Positions 35,925 to 44,025 of a DNA stretch of 64,000 nt are shown here, one piece after another (the first letter of the stretch is position 1; each line of letters starts with the position of its first letter). A program made the position numbers and the translations under genes. Source of the stretch: an uncultured Pelagibacteraceae bacterium. Lineage in GTDB: Bacteria; Pseudomonadota; Alphaproteobacteria; Pelagibacterales; Pelagibacteraceae. The stretch is taken from positions 62,001 through 126,000 of the forward strand of contig CACFOR010000002.1 in NCBI GenBank assembly GCA_902567785.1. The letters are read 5' to 3'. The notes below the pieces were generated by a model. The model was not told the DNA's origin. It saw only the letters and a list, made by a program, of their open reading frames with translations, and searched no databases.

Positions 35925-36938
35925 ATGAATAAATTAAACAAACTAGGGATAACTGCATTGTGCGGTTCCCTTGCTGCAATCTCATCTGCTAACGCAGGCG
36001 ATCTTTCAGTAACTGGTGGCGTAGACATGACATGGATGTCTTTAGATGCTCAGCAATCCACTGGTAACCCAATCGGTGTTGGTTCTAACTACACATTAAA
36101 AGGTAGTGGTGAACTTGAAAACGGTTGGTCTGTAGATCTATCGATTGCAATGACTAACGCTAACGCGTATTCAAATACGACGGTAACAGTTGGTCTTCCT
36201 GGATTAGGAGATGTTCTAATTTCTCAAGGTGTATCTGGAACAGGTATACAGAGAATGGACGATCTAACTCCTTCAGTATGGGAAGAAGCTGATGGCGCTG
36301 GTCTAAGTGCTGGAATAACTAAAGTTGCTGGTACTTCAGCTGGTTCAACAATTGAAGTAACACCAACAGACATGATGCCTGCAGGTTTAACTGCTCGTTT
36401 CGCTTGGTCGCCTGATTCTGACGGAAAACAGGCTTCTGATAAGGGAACAAGTGGCGGAACTTCTGGCGACTTAGGTGCTGGTTGGGATTTAACCCTTGAA
36501 GCTGGTAGCGATTTACACGGTGTAGACGGATTAACTGTGTATGGTGGTATGTCACAAGTTGACAGATTCCAAAACGCTTCTACAGTTAGCGGTGATTCTG
36601 ACGAAAGAGTACTAGGTATTAAATATGCTATGGGTAATTTCACAGCAGGTTATCAAATTAATAATGATGACACTGGTGGAGCTACAAACGGTGAATATGA
36701 TAATACTATGTACAGCATAACGTTTAACGTTAACGATGACTTGTCAATCGGATACGGTCACGTTGAGTCTGAAAAAGAAAACTCAAACACAGCTGAAGCT
36801 GATTCTATACAGATTGCTTACACTATGGGTGGAGCATCATTTAGACTTGCTGAAGTTGATGTTGAGAACAAAGCATACTCAACTGCCGCAACGAGTGACT
36901 TAGAAAATACGATTATATCAGTCGGTCTAGCGTTTTAA
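35925..36938 (+). CDS. Outer-membrane porin (alphaproteobacterial type), copy 1
   Basis: A 337-residue beta-barrel porin. ATG 35925 is chosen because AAGGAG lies 6 bases upstream; an in-frame ATG at 35898 would prepend only MNNNNKEII. The signal peptide is MNKLNKLGITALCGSLAAIS with cleavage expected after ANA. The mature part alternates polar and nonpolar residues, is rich in Gly/Asn/Asp/Thr, and ends in a C-terminal Phe (IISVGLAF), the BAM-recognition signature. Codon choice is visibly less AT-rich than that of neighbours (many AAC, GGC, GCT), typical of very high expression. It should admit small solutes; specificity is unknown. A paralogue follows after 21 bases. Confidence 0.93.
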   Translation: MNKLNKLGITALCGSLAAISSANAGDLSVTGGVDMTWMSLDAQQSTGNPIGVGSNYTLKGSGELENGWSVDLSIAMTNANAYSNTTVTVGLPGLGDVLISQGVSGTGIQRMDDLTPSVWEEADGAGLSAGITKVAGTSAGSTIEVTPTDMMPAGLTARFAWSPDSDGKQASDKGTSGGTSGDLGAGWDLTLEAGSDLHGVDGLTVYGGMSQVDRFQNASTVSGDSDERVLGIKYAMGNFTAGYQINNDDTGGATNGEYDNTMYSITFNVNDDLSIGYGHVESEKENSNTAEADSIQIAYTMGGASFRLAEVDVENKAYSTAATSDLENTIISVGLAF

Positions 36939-36959
36939 GTATAGGAGAAAGGCAAAAAT

Positions 36960-38015
36960 ATGAATAAATTAACAAAAGTTGGTTGTTCAGCACTTTGCGG
37001 ATCTCTAGCTGCCATATCAGCTGCTCACGCAGGTGATCTTACAGTTACTGGTGGCGCAGACATGACATGGGTATCCAAAAGCAAAGAAGCTAATGGTAAC
37101 CCGATCGGTATAGGTTCTAACTGGTCGTTGAAGGGAGATGGTGAATTAGATAATGGTTGGACTTTTGGTATAACCATAGCTAACACTAATGCTAACGCAT
37201 ATTCTTCAACAGCAGTTAACTTAGTAATGGGTGGACTTGGTAGTCTAAACATTAACTCAGGTGATAGTGGGAACGGAATACAAGCAATGGATGACAAAAT
37301 GCCAACTGCTTGGGAAGAGGTATGGGGAGCTGGATCAGGAACTGGTACAAGACCCCTAGTATCTGGTGTCGGTCCTTCTATGAACGTTCAGTACACTACT
37401 CCAAAATTGTTAGGTACAACTCTAGTTGTAGCTTATGCTCCAGTAGCAGGACAATCTGATACTGGCGACAAAGCAACAGGCGGAGTTGGTGCAGGTAAAG
37501 GTGCAGGATATGATGCTACGTTTAACATCAATCCAACAATGGGCACTGAAATATTATCTGGATTAAACCTATTTGGTGGTGGACACTATACTGAAATATA
37601 TGATGGTCACTCAGTTGAGCACGATACATATCAAGCTACTGCAGGTATGACTTTTGATATTGGTCCTATGTCTCTTGGATTTCAAAAATCTGGGGAATAT
37701 ACAGGTCAAGATAAAGGAGCTACTGCAAACTACCATACGTACGTAAACTGGACTTATGCGGTCGCATTTAATGTAAATGACGATCTATCAGTTAGTTACG
37801 GAAAATCGGAAAGTAGACAAGCTGGATATAATAAATCGTCTGCCTCAACTTCAGAGGGTAGTAGAAGAGTCATAGTAAACGGAGTTCAAGCTGCTTATAC
37901 AATGGGCGGAGCTTCATTACGTGTTGCTAATATTGATACTGAAAATGCGTACTTCAGTACCTCTACTAGTGCTGACAAAAATCAAACTATAGTCTCTCTG
38001 GGATTAGCGTTCTAA
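36960..38015 (+). CDS. Outer-membrane porin (alphaproteobacterial type), copy 2
   Basis: A 351-residue paralogue of the preceding porin. The signal peptide is nearly the same (MNKLTKVGCSALCGSLAAIS, cleavage after AHA). The mature start GDLTVTGGADMTWVS and later words FNVNDDLSVSYGKSES and YTMGGASLRVANID parallel copy 1. The C-terminus VSLGLAF also ends in Phe. The middle (about 100-220) differs strongly, where surface loops and the pore constriction would lie. An AGGAGAAAGG ribosome site precedes the ATG. It ends just before the strongest terminator in the window. Tandem duplication with loop divergence suggests different solute or phage exposure. Confidence 0.93.
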   Translation: MNKLTKVGCSALCGSLAAISAAHAGDLTVTGGADMTWVSKSKEANGNPIGIGSNWSLKGDGELDNGWTFGITIANTNANAYSSTAVNLVMGGLGSLNINSGDSGNGIQAMDDKMPTAWEEVWGAGSGTGTRPLVSGVGPSMNVQYTTPKLLGTTLVVAYAPVAGQSDTGDKATGGVGAGKGAGYDATFNINPTMGTEILSGLNLFGGGHYTEIYDGHSVEHDTYQATAGMTFDIGPMSLGFQKSGEYTGQDKGATANYHTYVNWTYAVAFNVNDDLSVSYGKSESRQAGYNKSSASTSEGSRRVIVNGVQAAYTMGGASLRVANIDTENAYFSTSTSADKNQTIVSLGLAF

Positions 38016-38027
38016 ATAACCTAGAAA

Positions 38028-38606
38028 TTAAAAGATTTTATCTTTATTAAAACCGGCCTCTTTGAGGCCGGTTTTTTTTTTAAATATTCGAATTCCTCCA
38101 AAACCTTTTATATCTAATAATTGAAGTTTTCGTATATTGTTTTTTTCAATTCCACCTAATGCAAAAAAATTTATTTTATTTGCATATGATAAATAATTAA
38201 ATTGATGTATTCCCAGATATTTTTTAGATTTTTTAATGTAAAATAAAGGTGATAAAAATATACCTTTACAATTTTGCAATATTTTTTTATTAATTTCCAT
38301 TTGTGAATGCGCTGATCCTAGTATTGAAATATTTTTCTTTTCTACATTTAAAAAATATTTGGTTTTATTAAATGATGGTATATATATACCGTCTGCTTTA
38401 AATTTTAGTGCTAATTTTAAATCATTTGAAACATAAAGCTTATATCTTTTTTTTCTGCATTCTTTTGCTATTTTTATTAATTCCTTTTCTCTCCTTTTTT
38501 CTTTATAATTTCTGTAAATAATACCTATATTTTTGTTTTTATTTTTGAATATTTCACTATTGTATTGATCTATAAAAATAAATAATTTTGGTAAGTGTTT
38601 ATGCAT
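38028..38606 (-). CDS. Thiamine-phosphate synthase/TenI-like protein
   Basis: A 192-residue small TIM-barrel protein of the ThiE/TenI superfamily. Recognisable parts are LALKFKADGIYIPSF, ISILGSAHSQMEINK, GIFLSPLFYIKKSKKYLGI and NFFALGGIEKNNIRKL, which follow the ThiE/TenI order (pyrophosphate site, phosphate loop, GGI). It is divergent and Lys-rich, so ThiE catalysis (joining HMP-PP and THZ-P) is not assured. A TenI-like role or a decayed function is possible. Its last codons are written by the porin terminator hairpin. The start overlaps the divergent yggS start by a few bases. Confidence 0.78.
   Translation of the reverse strand: MHKHLPKLFIFIDQYNSEIFKNKNKNIGIIYRNYKEKRREKELIKIAKECRKKRYKLYVSNDLKLALKFKADGIYIPSFNKTKYFLNVEKKNISILGSAHSQMEINKKILQNCKGIFLSPLFYIKKSKKYLGIHQFNYLSYANKINFFALGGIEKNNIRKLQLLDIKGFGGIRIFKKKTGLKEAGFNKDKIF
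38051..38081 (+). terminator. Rho-independent terminator of the porin operon, inside the convergent thiE-like gene
   Basis: AACCGGCCTC (38051-38060), loop TTT, GAGGCCGGTT (38064-38073) form a perfect 10-bp GC-rich stem followed by a run of T up to about 38080. It is the only strong canonical intrinsic terminator seen in the window. It ends plus-strand porin transcripts, and on the minus strand its sequence encodes the KKTGLKEAGF tail of the thiE-like protein. Confidence 0.95.
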
Positions 38607-39272
38607 TCAAGTGTTAATAATTTAATATCGTTAAAAAACAAAGTTAAAGAAATTGTAAGTAAAAAACAACTTAAAACTAATCCTGAAATTATAGTTGTTA
38701 CAAAAACTTTTTCTATAGATAAAATTTATCCTCTTATAGAAGGTGGGCATATGCATTTTGGTGAAAATAAAGTCCAAGAAGCAGAAAAAAAGTGGAATGA
38801 AATAAAGTCTAAATTTATTAATTTACAGTTACATATGATAGGTAAATTGCAAACTAATAAAGCAAAAAATGCAGTTAAATTATTTGATTATATTCATTCC
38901 TTGGACAATGAGAAGCTTGCATTAAAATTAAGTCAACATCAAAAGGAAATTAATAAAAAATGTAAATATTTTATCCAAGTCAACATTTCTAATGAACAAC
39001 AAAAATCTGGTATCAGTGAAGAATTATTAAATAGTTTTTACAATTATTGCACTAAAGAGTTATCATTAGATATTATTGGTTTAATGTGCATACCACCAGT
39101 GAATATTGATACTAATAAATATTTTAAGCTTCTAAGAGCTAAAGCTAAAGAATTAAATTTAAATAATCTAAGTATGGGTATGAGCTCAGATTATGAAAAT
39201 GCTGTGTTAAATGGTTCTACACATTTAAGATTAGGTACGGCAATACTTGGAGAAAGAAATTCAGTTAATTAG
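38601..39272 (+). CDS. PLP homeostasis protein, YggS/PROSC family
   Basis: A pyridoxal-phosphate-binding protein that buffers PLP and affects amino and keto acid balance. ATG 38601 gives 223 residues (MHSSVNNLISLKNKVKEI); a GTG at 38595 is the alternative. The PLP Lys is in IVVTKTFSIDKI, followed by HFGENKVQEAEKKW, MIGKLQTNKAKNAV and IHSLDNEKLALKL. The phosphate site GMSSDYENAVLNGSTHLRLG is intact. The start overlaps the divergent thiE-like start. It is convergent with the L,D-transpeptidase (12-base overlap). Confidence 0.95.
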   Translation: MHSSVNNLISLKNKVKEIVSKKQLKTNPEIIVVTKTFSIDKIYPLIEGGHMHFGENKVQEAEKKWNEIKSKFINLQLHMIGKLQTNKAKNAVKLFDYIHSLDNEKLALKLSQHQKEINKKCKYFIQVNISNEQQKSGISEELLNSFYNYCTKELSLDIIGLMCIPPVNIDTNKYFKLLRAKAKELNLNNLSMGMSSDYENAVLNGSTHLRLGTAILGERNSVN

Positions 39273-39752
39273 TATTTTTGTGTTTTTATTTATCATTGGA
39301 AGTATTTTTAATAAATCTTTCTTTTTTATAGCTATACATCCTTCAGTTGGTTCGTAGTTCTTTTTTGCTATATGTAAAAAAATTGCACTACCTCTACCGT
39401 TTGTTTTGGGTGAATAATTGTATTTTATATTAATTAAAATATCATAAATATTATCTCTTCTATATAGTTTTTCAGCTTTATAATTAAATGGAAATCTAAT
39501 TTCACGATTATAACTTTTGCTTTTAGGATCATTACACCAACCCATATTTTTTTTAATAATTCTTTTATTCATTTTAAATTTTAAAGACTTAATTCTATCT
39601 TTTCTGTAATACAATCTACCCAGCTTAAATTCTCCTTTAGGTGTAGCTAAATCACCTTCTTTTTTATGAAGAGTAGTACCTGATTTACCAATACTACATT
39701 TTATTTTATAACCTTGATATAATAAGTAATGTTTTTTTATAATGATATGCAC
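39261..39752 (-). CDS. L,D-transpeptidase (YkuD-type) family protein
   Basis: A 163-residue protein with the catalytic YkuD signature: FLHIAKKNYEPTEGCIAIKK, with His and the nucleophilic Cys, and SGTTLHKKEGDLATPKGEF earlier. No clear signal peptide is present. This shorter subgroup of YkuD proteins (DUF/L,D-transpeptidase catalytic domain) is common in alphaproteobacteria and may act on peptidoglycan or another peptide. Export would require a non-classical route, which is a doubt about a wall role. It overlaps the divergent regulator's alternative start. Confidence 0.88.
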   Translation of the reverse strand: MHIIIKKHYLLYQGYKIKCSIGKSGTTLHKKEGDLATPKGEFKLGRLYYRKDRIKSLKFKMNKRIIKKNMGWCNDPKSKSYNREIRFPFNYKAEKLYRRDNIYDILINIKYNYSPKTNGRGSAIFLHIAKKNYEPTEGCIAIKKKDLLKILPMINKNTKILIN

Positions 39753-39765
39753 AACTCTAGTATTA

Positions 39766-40389
39766 ATGAATAACTACATTATATCAATATTTGGAAATAA
39801 AATATTTTTCGAAATAGTGAACAAAATGAAGTTATTTTCAAAATTTAAAATAAGTTATTATGAAGATTTAGATTTATGTTTAAAAAATTCAAAAAATAAA
39901 AATCAGATAATTGTTTTATTCAATAATATACCAGAAAATATTAAAATAAGTAATTTTCCTTTAATTTTAATTAATAAATCTATAGATCAGACAAAAAAAT
40001 CATTTGATGATCTCAAGGAGTATTTGGAAGAACCTTTTACCATACTTGATTTTGAAAAAAAAATTACCTCTTTAATTGCAAAATATGAATTTAGAAAAAA
40101 TTCCTTAATTAATTTGAATAACTATATAATTGATAAAAATGAAAGAAAAATTAAAAAAAATAATTTAGAACTTAAATTATCAGAAAAGGAAATTAATTTT
40201 TTAATTTTATTTAGTAAAAATGATAAATCAATAAGCAGAGATGAAGTTTTAAAAAATGTTTGGAAATACTCTTCAGAAACTGAAACACATACAGTAGAAA
40301 CACACATTCATAGATTAAGAAAAAAAATAGCAAAAAAATTTGGAGATAAAAATTTTATAAAAAATAATAATAAAGGCTATTATATTTGA
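39766..40389 (+). CDS. Winged-helix (OmpR C-terminal type) transcriptional regulator with degenerate receiver
   Basis: A 207-residue regulator starting at ATG 39766 (MNNYIISIFGNKIFFEIV); an upstream ATG at 39742 would overlap the divergent transpeptidase. The N-terminal ~110 residues look like a receiver fold but lack the usual phosphoacceptor Asp pattern (ILFNNIPENIKI instead of DxxLP). The C-terminal part is a clear OmpR-type winged helix: LELKLSEKEINFLILFSKN, then SRDEVLKNVWKYSS and TVETHIHRLRKKIAKKFGD, ending NKGYYI. No kinase lies nearby. It is probably an orphan, phosphorylation-independent regulator. The ArfA-like gene overlaps its stop. Confidence 0.85.
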   Translation: MNNYIISIFGNKIFFEIVNKMKLFSKFKISYYEDLDLCLKNSKNKNQIIVLFNNIPENIKISNFPLILINKSIDQTKKSFDDLKEYLEEPFTILDFEKKITSLIAKYEFRKNSLINLNNYIIDKNERKIKKNNLELKLSEKEINFLILFSKNDKSISRDEVLKNVWKYSSETETHTVETHIHRLRKKIAKKFGDKNFIKNNNKGYYI

Positions 40390-40499
40390 AAAAAAAATCA
40401 CGTAATTTTATTGCTAGAGATCTTTTTACATCTAAATATAAAAAAAGAATTATAAAACCTAAAAAAGGTAAAGGAAGTTTTAAAAGAAAAAAAAACTAA
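40386..40499 (+). CDS. ArfA-like alternative ribosome-rescue factor (37 aa)
   Basis: A TTG at 40386 overlaps the regulator's TGA (TTGA) and opens a 37-codon frame ending TAA 40497-40499. The protein is very basic and contains LFTSKYKKRIIKPKKGKGSF followed by KRKKN. This matches the ArfA (PF03889) core, where E. coli has [20 protein letters not shown]. ArfA recruits RF2 to ribosomes stalled without a stop codon. The family pattern was known to me mainly from gamma- and betaproteobacteria. E. coli ArfA is active only after loss of its C-terminus; this gene ends naturally just after the KKGKGS segment. Its stop overlaps the convergent adoK stop (CTAA). The match is by eye and short, so another small basic family remains possible. 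Confidence 0.66.
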   Translation: MKKKSRNFIARDLFTSKYKKRIIKPKKGKGSFKRKKN

Positions 40500-41425
40500 T
40501 CTAACCTAGCACCTATTTTTTGAATAATCTTTGAAGACATTTCAGTTCCTTTTTCAAGGCTATTCTTTGTTGGTAAATTATTTATATAACCATGTAAAAA
40601 ACCTGCAGCAAAAAGATCTCCAGCTCCAGTTAGATCAACAATTTTTAAATTTTTTTGGCTATCACACTCAATTACTTTGTTTTTTTCAATAGCTACACTT
40701 CCTTTTTCACCTCGAGTGATAACAAGTATTCTGCCTAATTGTTTTCCAAAAGAAATGACTTCATTGAAACTTTTAGCGTCAATCAAGGATAGAATTTCTT
40801 GTTCATTTGCAAAAGTAATATCTAATTTATTATTTACTAAGTTCAAAAAACTTTTCTTATGACGTTCAACACAAAATTGGTCAGACAATGACATAGCTAC
40901 TTTTTTGGATAGCTTAATTGCTTTATCAAATGCTTTTTTTGGTTCACCTTCATCCCACAAATAACCTTCTAAAAAAATCAATTCACTGTTTTTTATTGCA
41001 TTTTCATCAATATCTTTATCGTTAATTTTTCCTGCAATGCCGAGAAAAGTTACCATTGTTCTTTCAGAATCTGGTGTAATTAAAATTAAACATGTTCCCG
41101 TTGGGGATGATTCTTCTTTTTTTTTGTAAAAATATTTTACTTTTTGTTTTGTTAGACTTTTTTCATATTTATTTCCTAAATCATCATTATTAACTTTACC
41201 TATGAAAGAAACTTTATTTCCTAATTGTGATAGACCAACAATGGAGTTTGCAACTGAACCTCCAGCAACAGTTTCTTCAATTTTTAAACTTAATAAAATT
41301 TTTTTAAATTCCGCTTCATCAACTAACTTCATAGTTCCTTTAGTAAGATTATTTTTTTTTATAAAACTTTCTTCTACCTTACAAATTACATCAACTATGG
41401 CATTTCCAATTCCTAATACTTTCAT
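40496..41425 (-). CDS. Adenosine kinase / PfkB-family sugar kinase
   Basis: A 309-residue ribokinase-fold enzyme. MKVLGIGNAIVDVICKVEES opens it, VAGGSVANSIVGLSQLGNK is the substrate-binding Gly pair, and VDLTGAGDLFAAGFLHGY is the PfkB second signature with the catalytic Asp. The adenosine kinase subgroup is common in alphaproteobacteria and would phosphorylate adenosine to AMP, useful for salvage from S-adenosylhomocysteine. A related sugar or nucleoside substrate cannot be excluded. It is the last gene of the grpE-dnaK-dnaJ-dapB-nth-adoK run and overlaps nth by 4 bases. Confidence 0.9.
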   Translation of the reverse strand: MKVLGIGNAIVDVICKVEESFIKKNNLTKGTMKLVDEAEFKKILLSLKIEETVAGGSVANSIVGLSQLGNKVSFIGKVNNDDLGNKYEKSLTKQKVKYFYKKKEESSPTGTCLILITPDSERTMVTFLGIAGKINDKDIDENAIKNSELIFLEGYLWDEGEPKKAFDKAIKLSKKVAMSLSDQFCVERHKKSFLNLVNNKLDITFANEQEILSLIDAKSFNEVISFGKQLGRILVITRGEKGSVAIEKNKVIECDSQKNLKIVDLTGAGDLFAAGFLHGYINNLPTKNSLEKGTEMSSKIIQKIGARLD

Positions 41426-42057
41426 CTCAATTCCTTACTCTTGTATTTACAATATTTGATTATTACACATGTCTTACACGAAGGTGTTCTTGCTTTGCAA
41501 GTATATCTTCCATGAAGTAGCAATGTGTGTCCTGCATTTTTTAAGTATTTTTTCGGAACTACTTTATATAAATTTTTTTGAACTTCATCAGGATTTTTAC
41601 CAGAAGCCAACCCTGTCCTATTGCTAACTCTAAATACATGAGTATCAACAGCAATAGTTGGTAATCCAAACCCTTCATTTAAAACAACACTTGCAGTTTT
41701 CCGTCCAACACCTGGAAGATCAATCAATTTTTCAAAATTTTTGGGAACTTTACTATTGTGCTGTTGAATTAATTTTTTTGATAATAGATAAATACTTTTA
41801 GCTTTATTTCTAAAAAAGTTAATTTTTTTTATTAAAACCTCAATTTTTTTTCTTCCGAGTTTTACAAAATCCTCAGGTTTGTTATATTTTATATAAATAT
41901 CTTTAGTTACATTATTAACATTTACATCAGTACATTGTGCAGAAAGTACAACGGAAACTAATAAAGTAAATTTACTTTTGTATGTTAGATCAGTTTTTGG
42001 ATTTTTTATTACTTTACTTAGATTTTTGAATAGAGAATTTATATCTCCTTTTTTCAT
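41422..42057 (-). CDS. nth: Endonuclease III (DNA glycosylase/AP lyase)
   Basis: Base-excision repair of oxidised pyrimidines. It has 211 residues. The helix-hairpin-helix LIDLPGVGRKTASVVLNEGF precedes the catalytic Asp in IAVDTHVFRVSNR; the Lys is in the HhH (GRKTAS). The C-terminal 4Fe-4S loop is CKARTPSCKTCVIIKYC, spacing C-x6-C-x2-C-x5-C, which is canonical. The start lies 15 bases after the dapB stop. Confidence 0.98.
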   Translation of the reverse strand: MKKGDINSLFKNLSKVIKNPKTDLTYKSKFTLLVSVVLSAQCTDVNVNNVTKDIYIKYNKPEDFVKLGRKKIEVLIKKINFFRNKAKSIYLLSKKLIQQHNSKVPKNFEKLIDLPGVGRKTASVVLNEGFGLPTIAVDTHVFRVSNRTGLASGKNPDEVQKNLYKVVPKKYLKNAGHTLLLHGRYTCKARTPSCKTCVIIKYCKYKSKELR

Positions 42058-42072
42058 TTATTCTTTTTTTCG

Positions 42073-42849
42073 TTATTTAAAATTTAATAGGTCTCTCATT
42101 GAATAAAGTCCAGGTTTTTTGTTCATTAACCATCTTGCTGCAGTAAATGCACCTTCAGAATAAAGGGCTCTATCAAACGCTTCGTGGTTCAATGTAATTA
42201 TTTCTTTTCCACTTGAGAAGAGAACTTTATGATTTCCTATAACTTCGCCTTTTCTAATCGAATTAAAATTAATTTTTTTACTATAAGGAAAAGTTTTTTT
42301 ATTTAAATATTTTTTTCCAATTAATTGATAAAAATCTTTATTTTTTCCTGCTGCTATTCCTTTTCCAAGCATTAATGCCGTTCCCGAAGGATGATCTTTT
42401 TTGTGTTTATGATGTACTTCAAAAACTTTGTTTAAAAAATTGCTTCCAAGCGATTTAGATGTTATTTCAGTTAAGTACATCAATAAGTTTATTCCTAAAC
42501 TCATATTTCCAGCTTTAAGTATAGGTATTTTTTTAGAATATTTTTTAATTAAATTTTCTTCTTTTTTAGAAAAACCAGTAGTGCCAATCACTACTCTTTT
42601 TTTTAACTTAGATGCAATTTTAAGCACTTCCAATGTGGATTTTGGAATTGTGAAATCTATAATGATATTTACATTTCTAAAAGCAGGTTCTGAATTTAGC
42701 TGAGGTAGCAAACCAGATACTTTTTTATTAATTATTCTACTTTCTGTAACTGAGATTAACTTAAAATTTTTTTCACTTTTTAAAGATGCAATAAGTTGCC
42801 GCCCCATTCTCCCAAGACATCCAGTGATTGCTAAATTAATTTTTTTCAT
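42073..42849 (-). CDS. dapB: 4-hydroxy-tetrahydrodipicolinate reductase
   Basis: NAD(P)H-dependent step of the lysine/diaminopimelate pathway. The 258 residues open with the Rossmann motif ITGCLGRMGRQLIASL. VIGTTGFSKKEENLIKKYS and the catalytic HHKHKKDHPSGTALMLG (His-His and Lys) are intact, and NFNSIRKGEVIGNHKVLF follows. It starts 3 bases after dnaJ, so lysine or cell-wall precursor synthesis is linked here to the chaperone operon. Confidence 0.97.
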   Translation of the reverse strand: MKKINLAITGCLGRMGRQLIASLKSEKNFKLISVTESRIINKKVSGLLPQLNSEPAFRNVNIIIDFTIPKSTLEVLKIASKLKKRVVIGTTGFSKKEENLIKKYSKKIPILKAGNMSLGINLLMYLTEITSKSLGSNFLNKVFEVHHKHKKDHPSGTALMLGKGIAAGKNKDFYQLIGKKYLNKKTFPYSKKINFNSIRKGEVIGNHKVLFSSGKEIITLNHEAFDRALYSEGAFTAARWLMNKKPGLYSMRDLLNFK

Positions 42850-42852
42850 TTT

Positions 42853-43995
42853 TTAATTTTTCCAAAATTTTTTTGCTTTTTCAAAGAAATCTTTAATAAT
42901 CGGGTTTGTTTTTGTATCTTCTAGTTTTTTAAACTGTTCTAGTAGATTTTTTTGTTCTTTGGTTAAAGACATAGGAACTTGAGTCATAGCTTGAATGTAT
43001 AAATCTCCGTAATCTTTGTTTCGCATTATTGGCATTCCTTTATCTTTTAGTCTAAATTGTTTTCCATTTTGTGTGCCAGCAGGGATTTTTACTTTGGCTT
43101 TCTTCCCATCTATAGTTGGGACTTCAACTGTCGTTCCAAGTGCTGCGTCTGCTAAAGAAATAGGAAATTCGAAAAAAAGATTTTCTTCTGATCTTTTAAA
43201 AATATTATGTGATTTTATTGACACGAAAATATATAAATCTCCATTTCCACCACCTTTTATGCCTGCTTCTCCCTTGCCTGACAATCTAATTCTTGTACCA
43301 TCATCAACACCCTTTGGTATGTTAGCATATATTTTTCTTTGAGTTTGTTTTTTACCAACACCTCTACATTCATTACAAGGGTTAGAAATTTGTTCACCTG
43401 AACCAGAACATTCTGGACAGGTTTGTTGAATAGTGAAGAATCCCTGACTTGATCTTACTTGTCCACGACCTCCACAAGTTGAACATGAAATAGGTTTTGA
43501 TCCCGGTTCTGCACCGTATCCATTACATCTTGTACACTTATCTGATGATGAAAAATTAATTTCTTGTTTTTTTCCGTTATATGCATCTTCGAGCGAAATT
43601 GACAAATCATATCTTAAATCAGCACCTCTAAAATCGGCAGATCTTCTTCTGCTCCTTCCTCTAGTTCCGCCAAAACCTTCAAAAAAATCATCGAAAATAT
43701 CTGATCCAAAAATATCTGAAAAAGCACCAGTAAAATCAAAATTTGAAAAACCTCCTCGTCCTCCCGCTCCTTCAAAAGCCGCATGACCAAATTGATCATA
43801 GCCTCTTCTTCGATCTTTGTCGGAAAGAACATGATAAGCTTCACTAGCTTCTTTAAATTTAGCTTCTGCTCCTTTATCGCCTTTATTTTTATCTGGGTGA
43901 TATTTTAATGCTTGTTTTCTGTAAGCTTTCTTTATTTCTTCTGAAGAAGCCGACTTAATAACGCCCAAGACTTCGTAGTAATCTTTTTTTGCCAT
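42853..43995 (-). CDS. dnaJ: Chaperone protein DnaJ (Hsp40)
   Basis: Co-chaperone that delivers substrates to DnaK and stimulates its ATPase. It has 380 residues. The J domain contains [17 protein letters not shown] with the HPD motif (about 33-35). A Gly/Phe-rich segment follows ([15 protein letters not shown]). The zinc domain has four CxxCxGxG repeats: [24 protein letters not shown] and CNECRGVG. The C-terminal client domain is complete. 30 bases separate it from dnaK. Confidence 0.98.
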   Translation of the reverse strand: MAKKDYYEVLGVIKSASSEEIKKAYRKQALKYHPDKNKGDKGAEAKFKEASEAYHVLSDKDRRRGYDQFGHAAFEGAGGRGGFSNFDFTGAFSDIFGSDIFDDFFEGFGGTRGRSRRRSADFRGADLRYDLSISLEDAYNGKKQEINFSSSDKCTRCNGYGAEPGSKPISCSTCGGRGQVRSSQGFFTIQQTCPECSGSGEQISNPCNECRGVGKKQTQRKIYANIPKGVDDGTRIRLSGKGEAGIKGGGNGDLYIFVSIKSHNIFKRSEENLFFEFPISLADAALGTTVEVPTIDGKKAKVKIPAGTQNGKQFRLKDKGMPIMRNKDYGDLYIQAMTQVPMSLTKEQKNLLEQFKKLEDTKTNPIIKDFFEKAKKFWKN

Positions 43996-44025
43996 ATATT
44001 TACCGACATTTTTATCTTTTCAGAC

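Noticed and set aside
36224-36643. Antisense open frames inside porin copy 1, also at 36319-36555
   Set aside because: They show the mirror composition of the porin codons (Pro/Ser/Val-rich), with no family match and no ribosome site. The sense gene fully explains the region.
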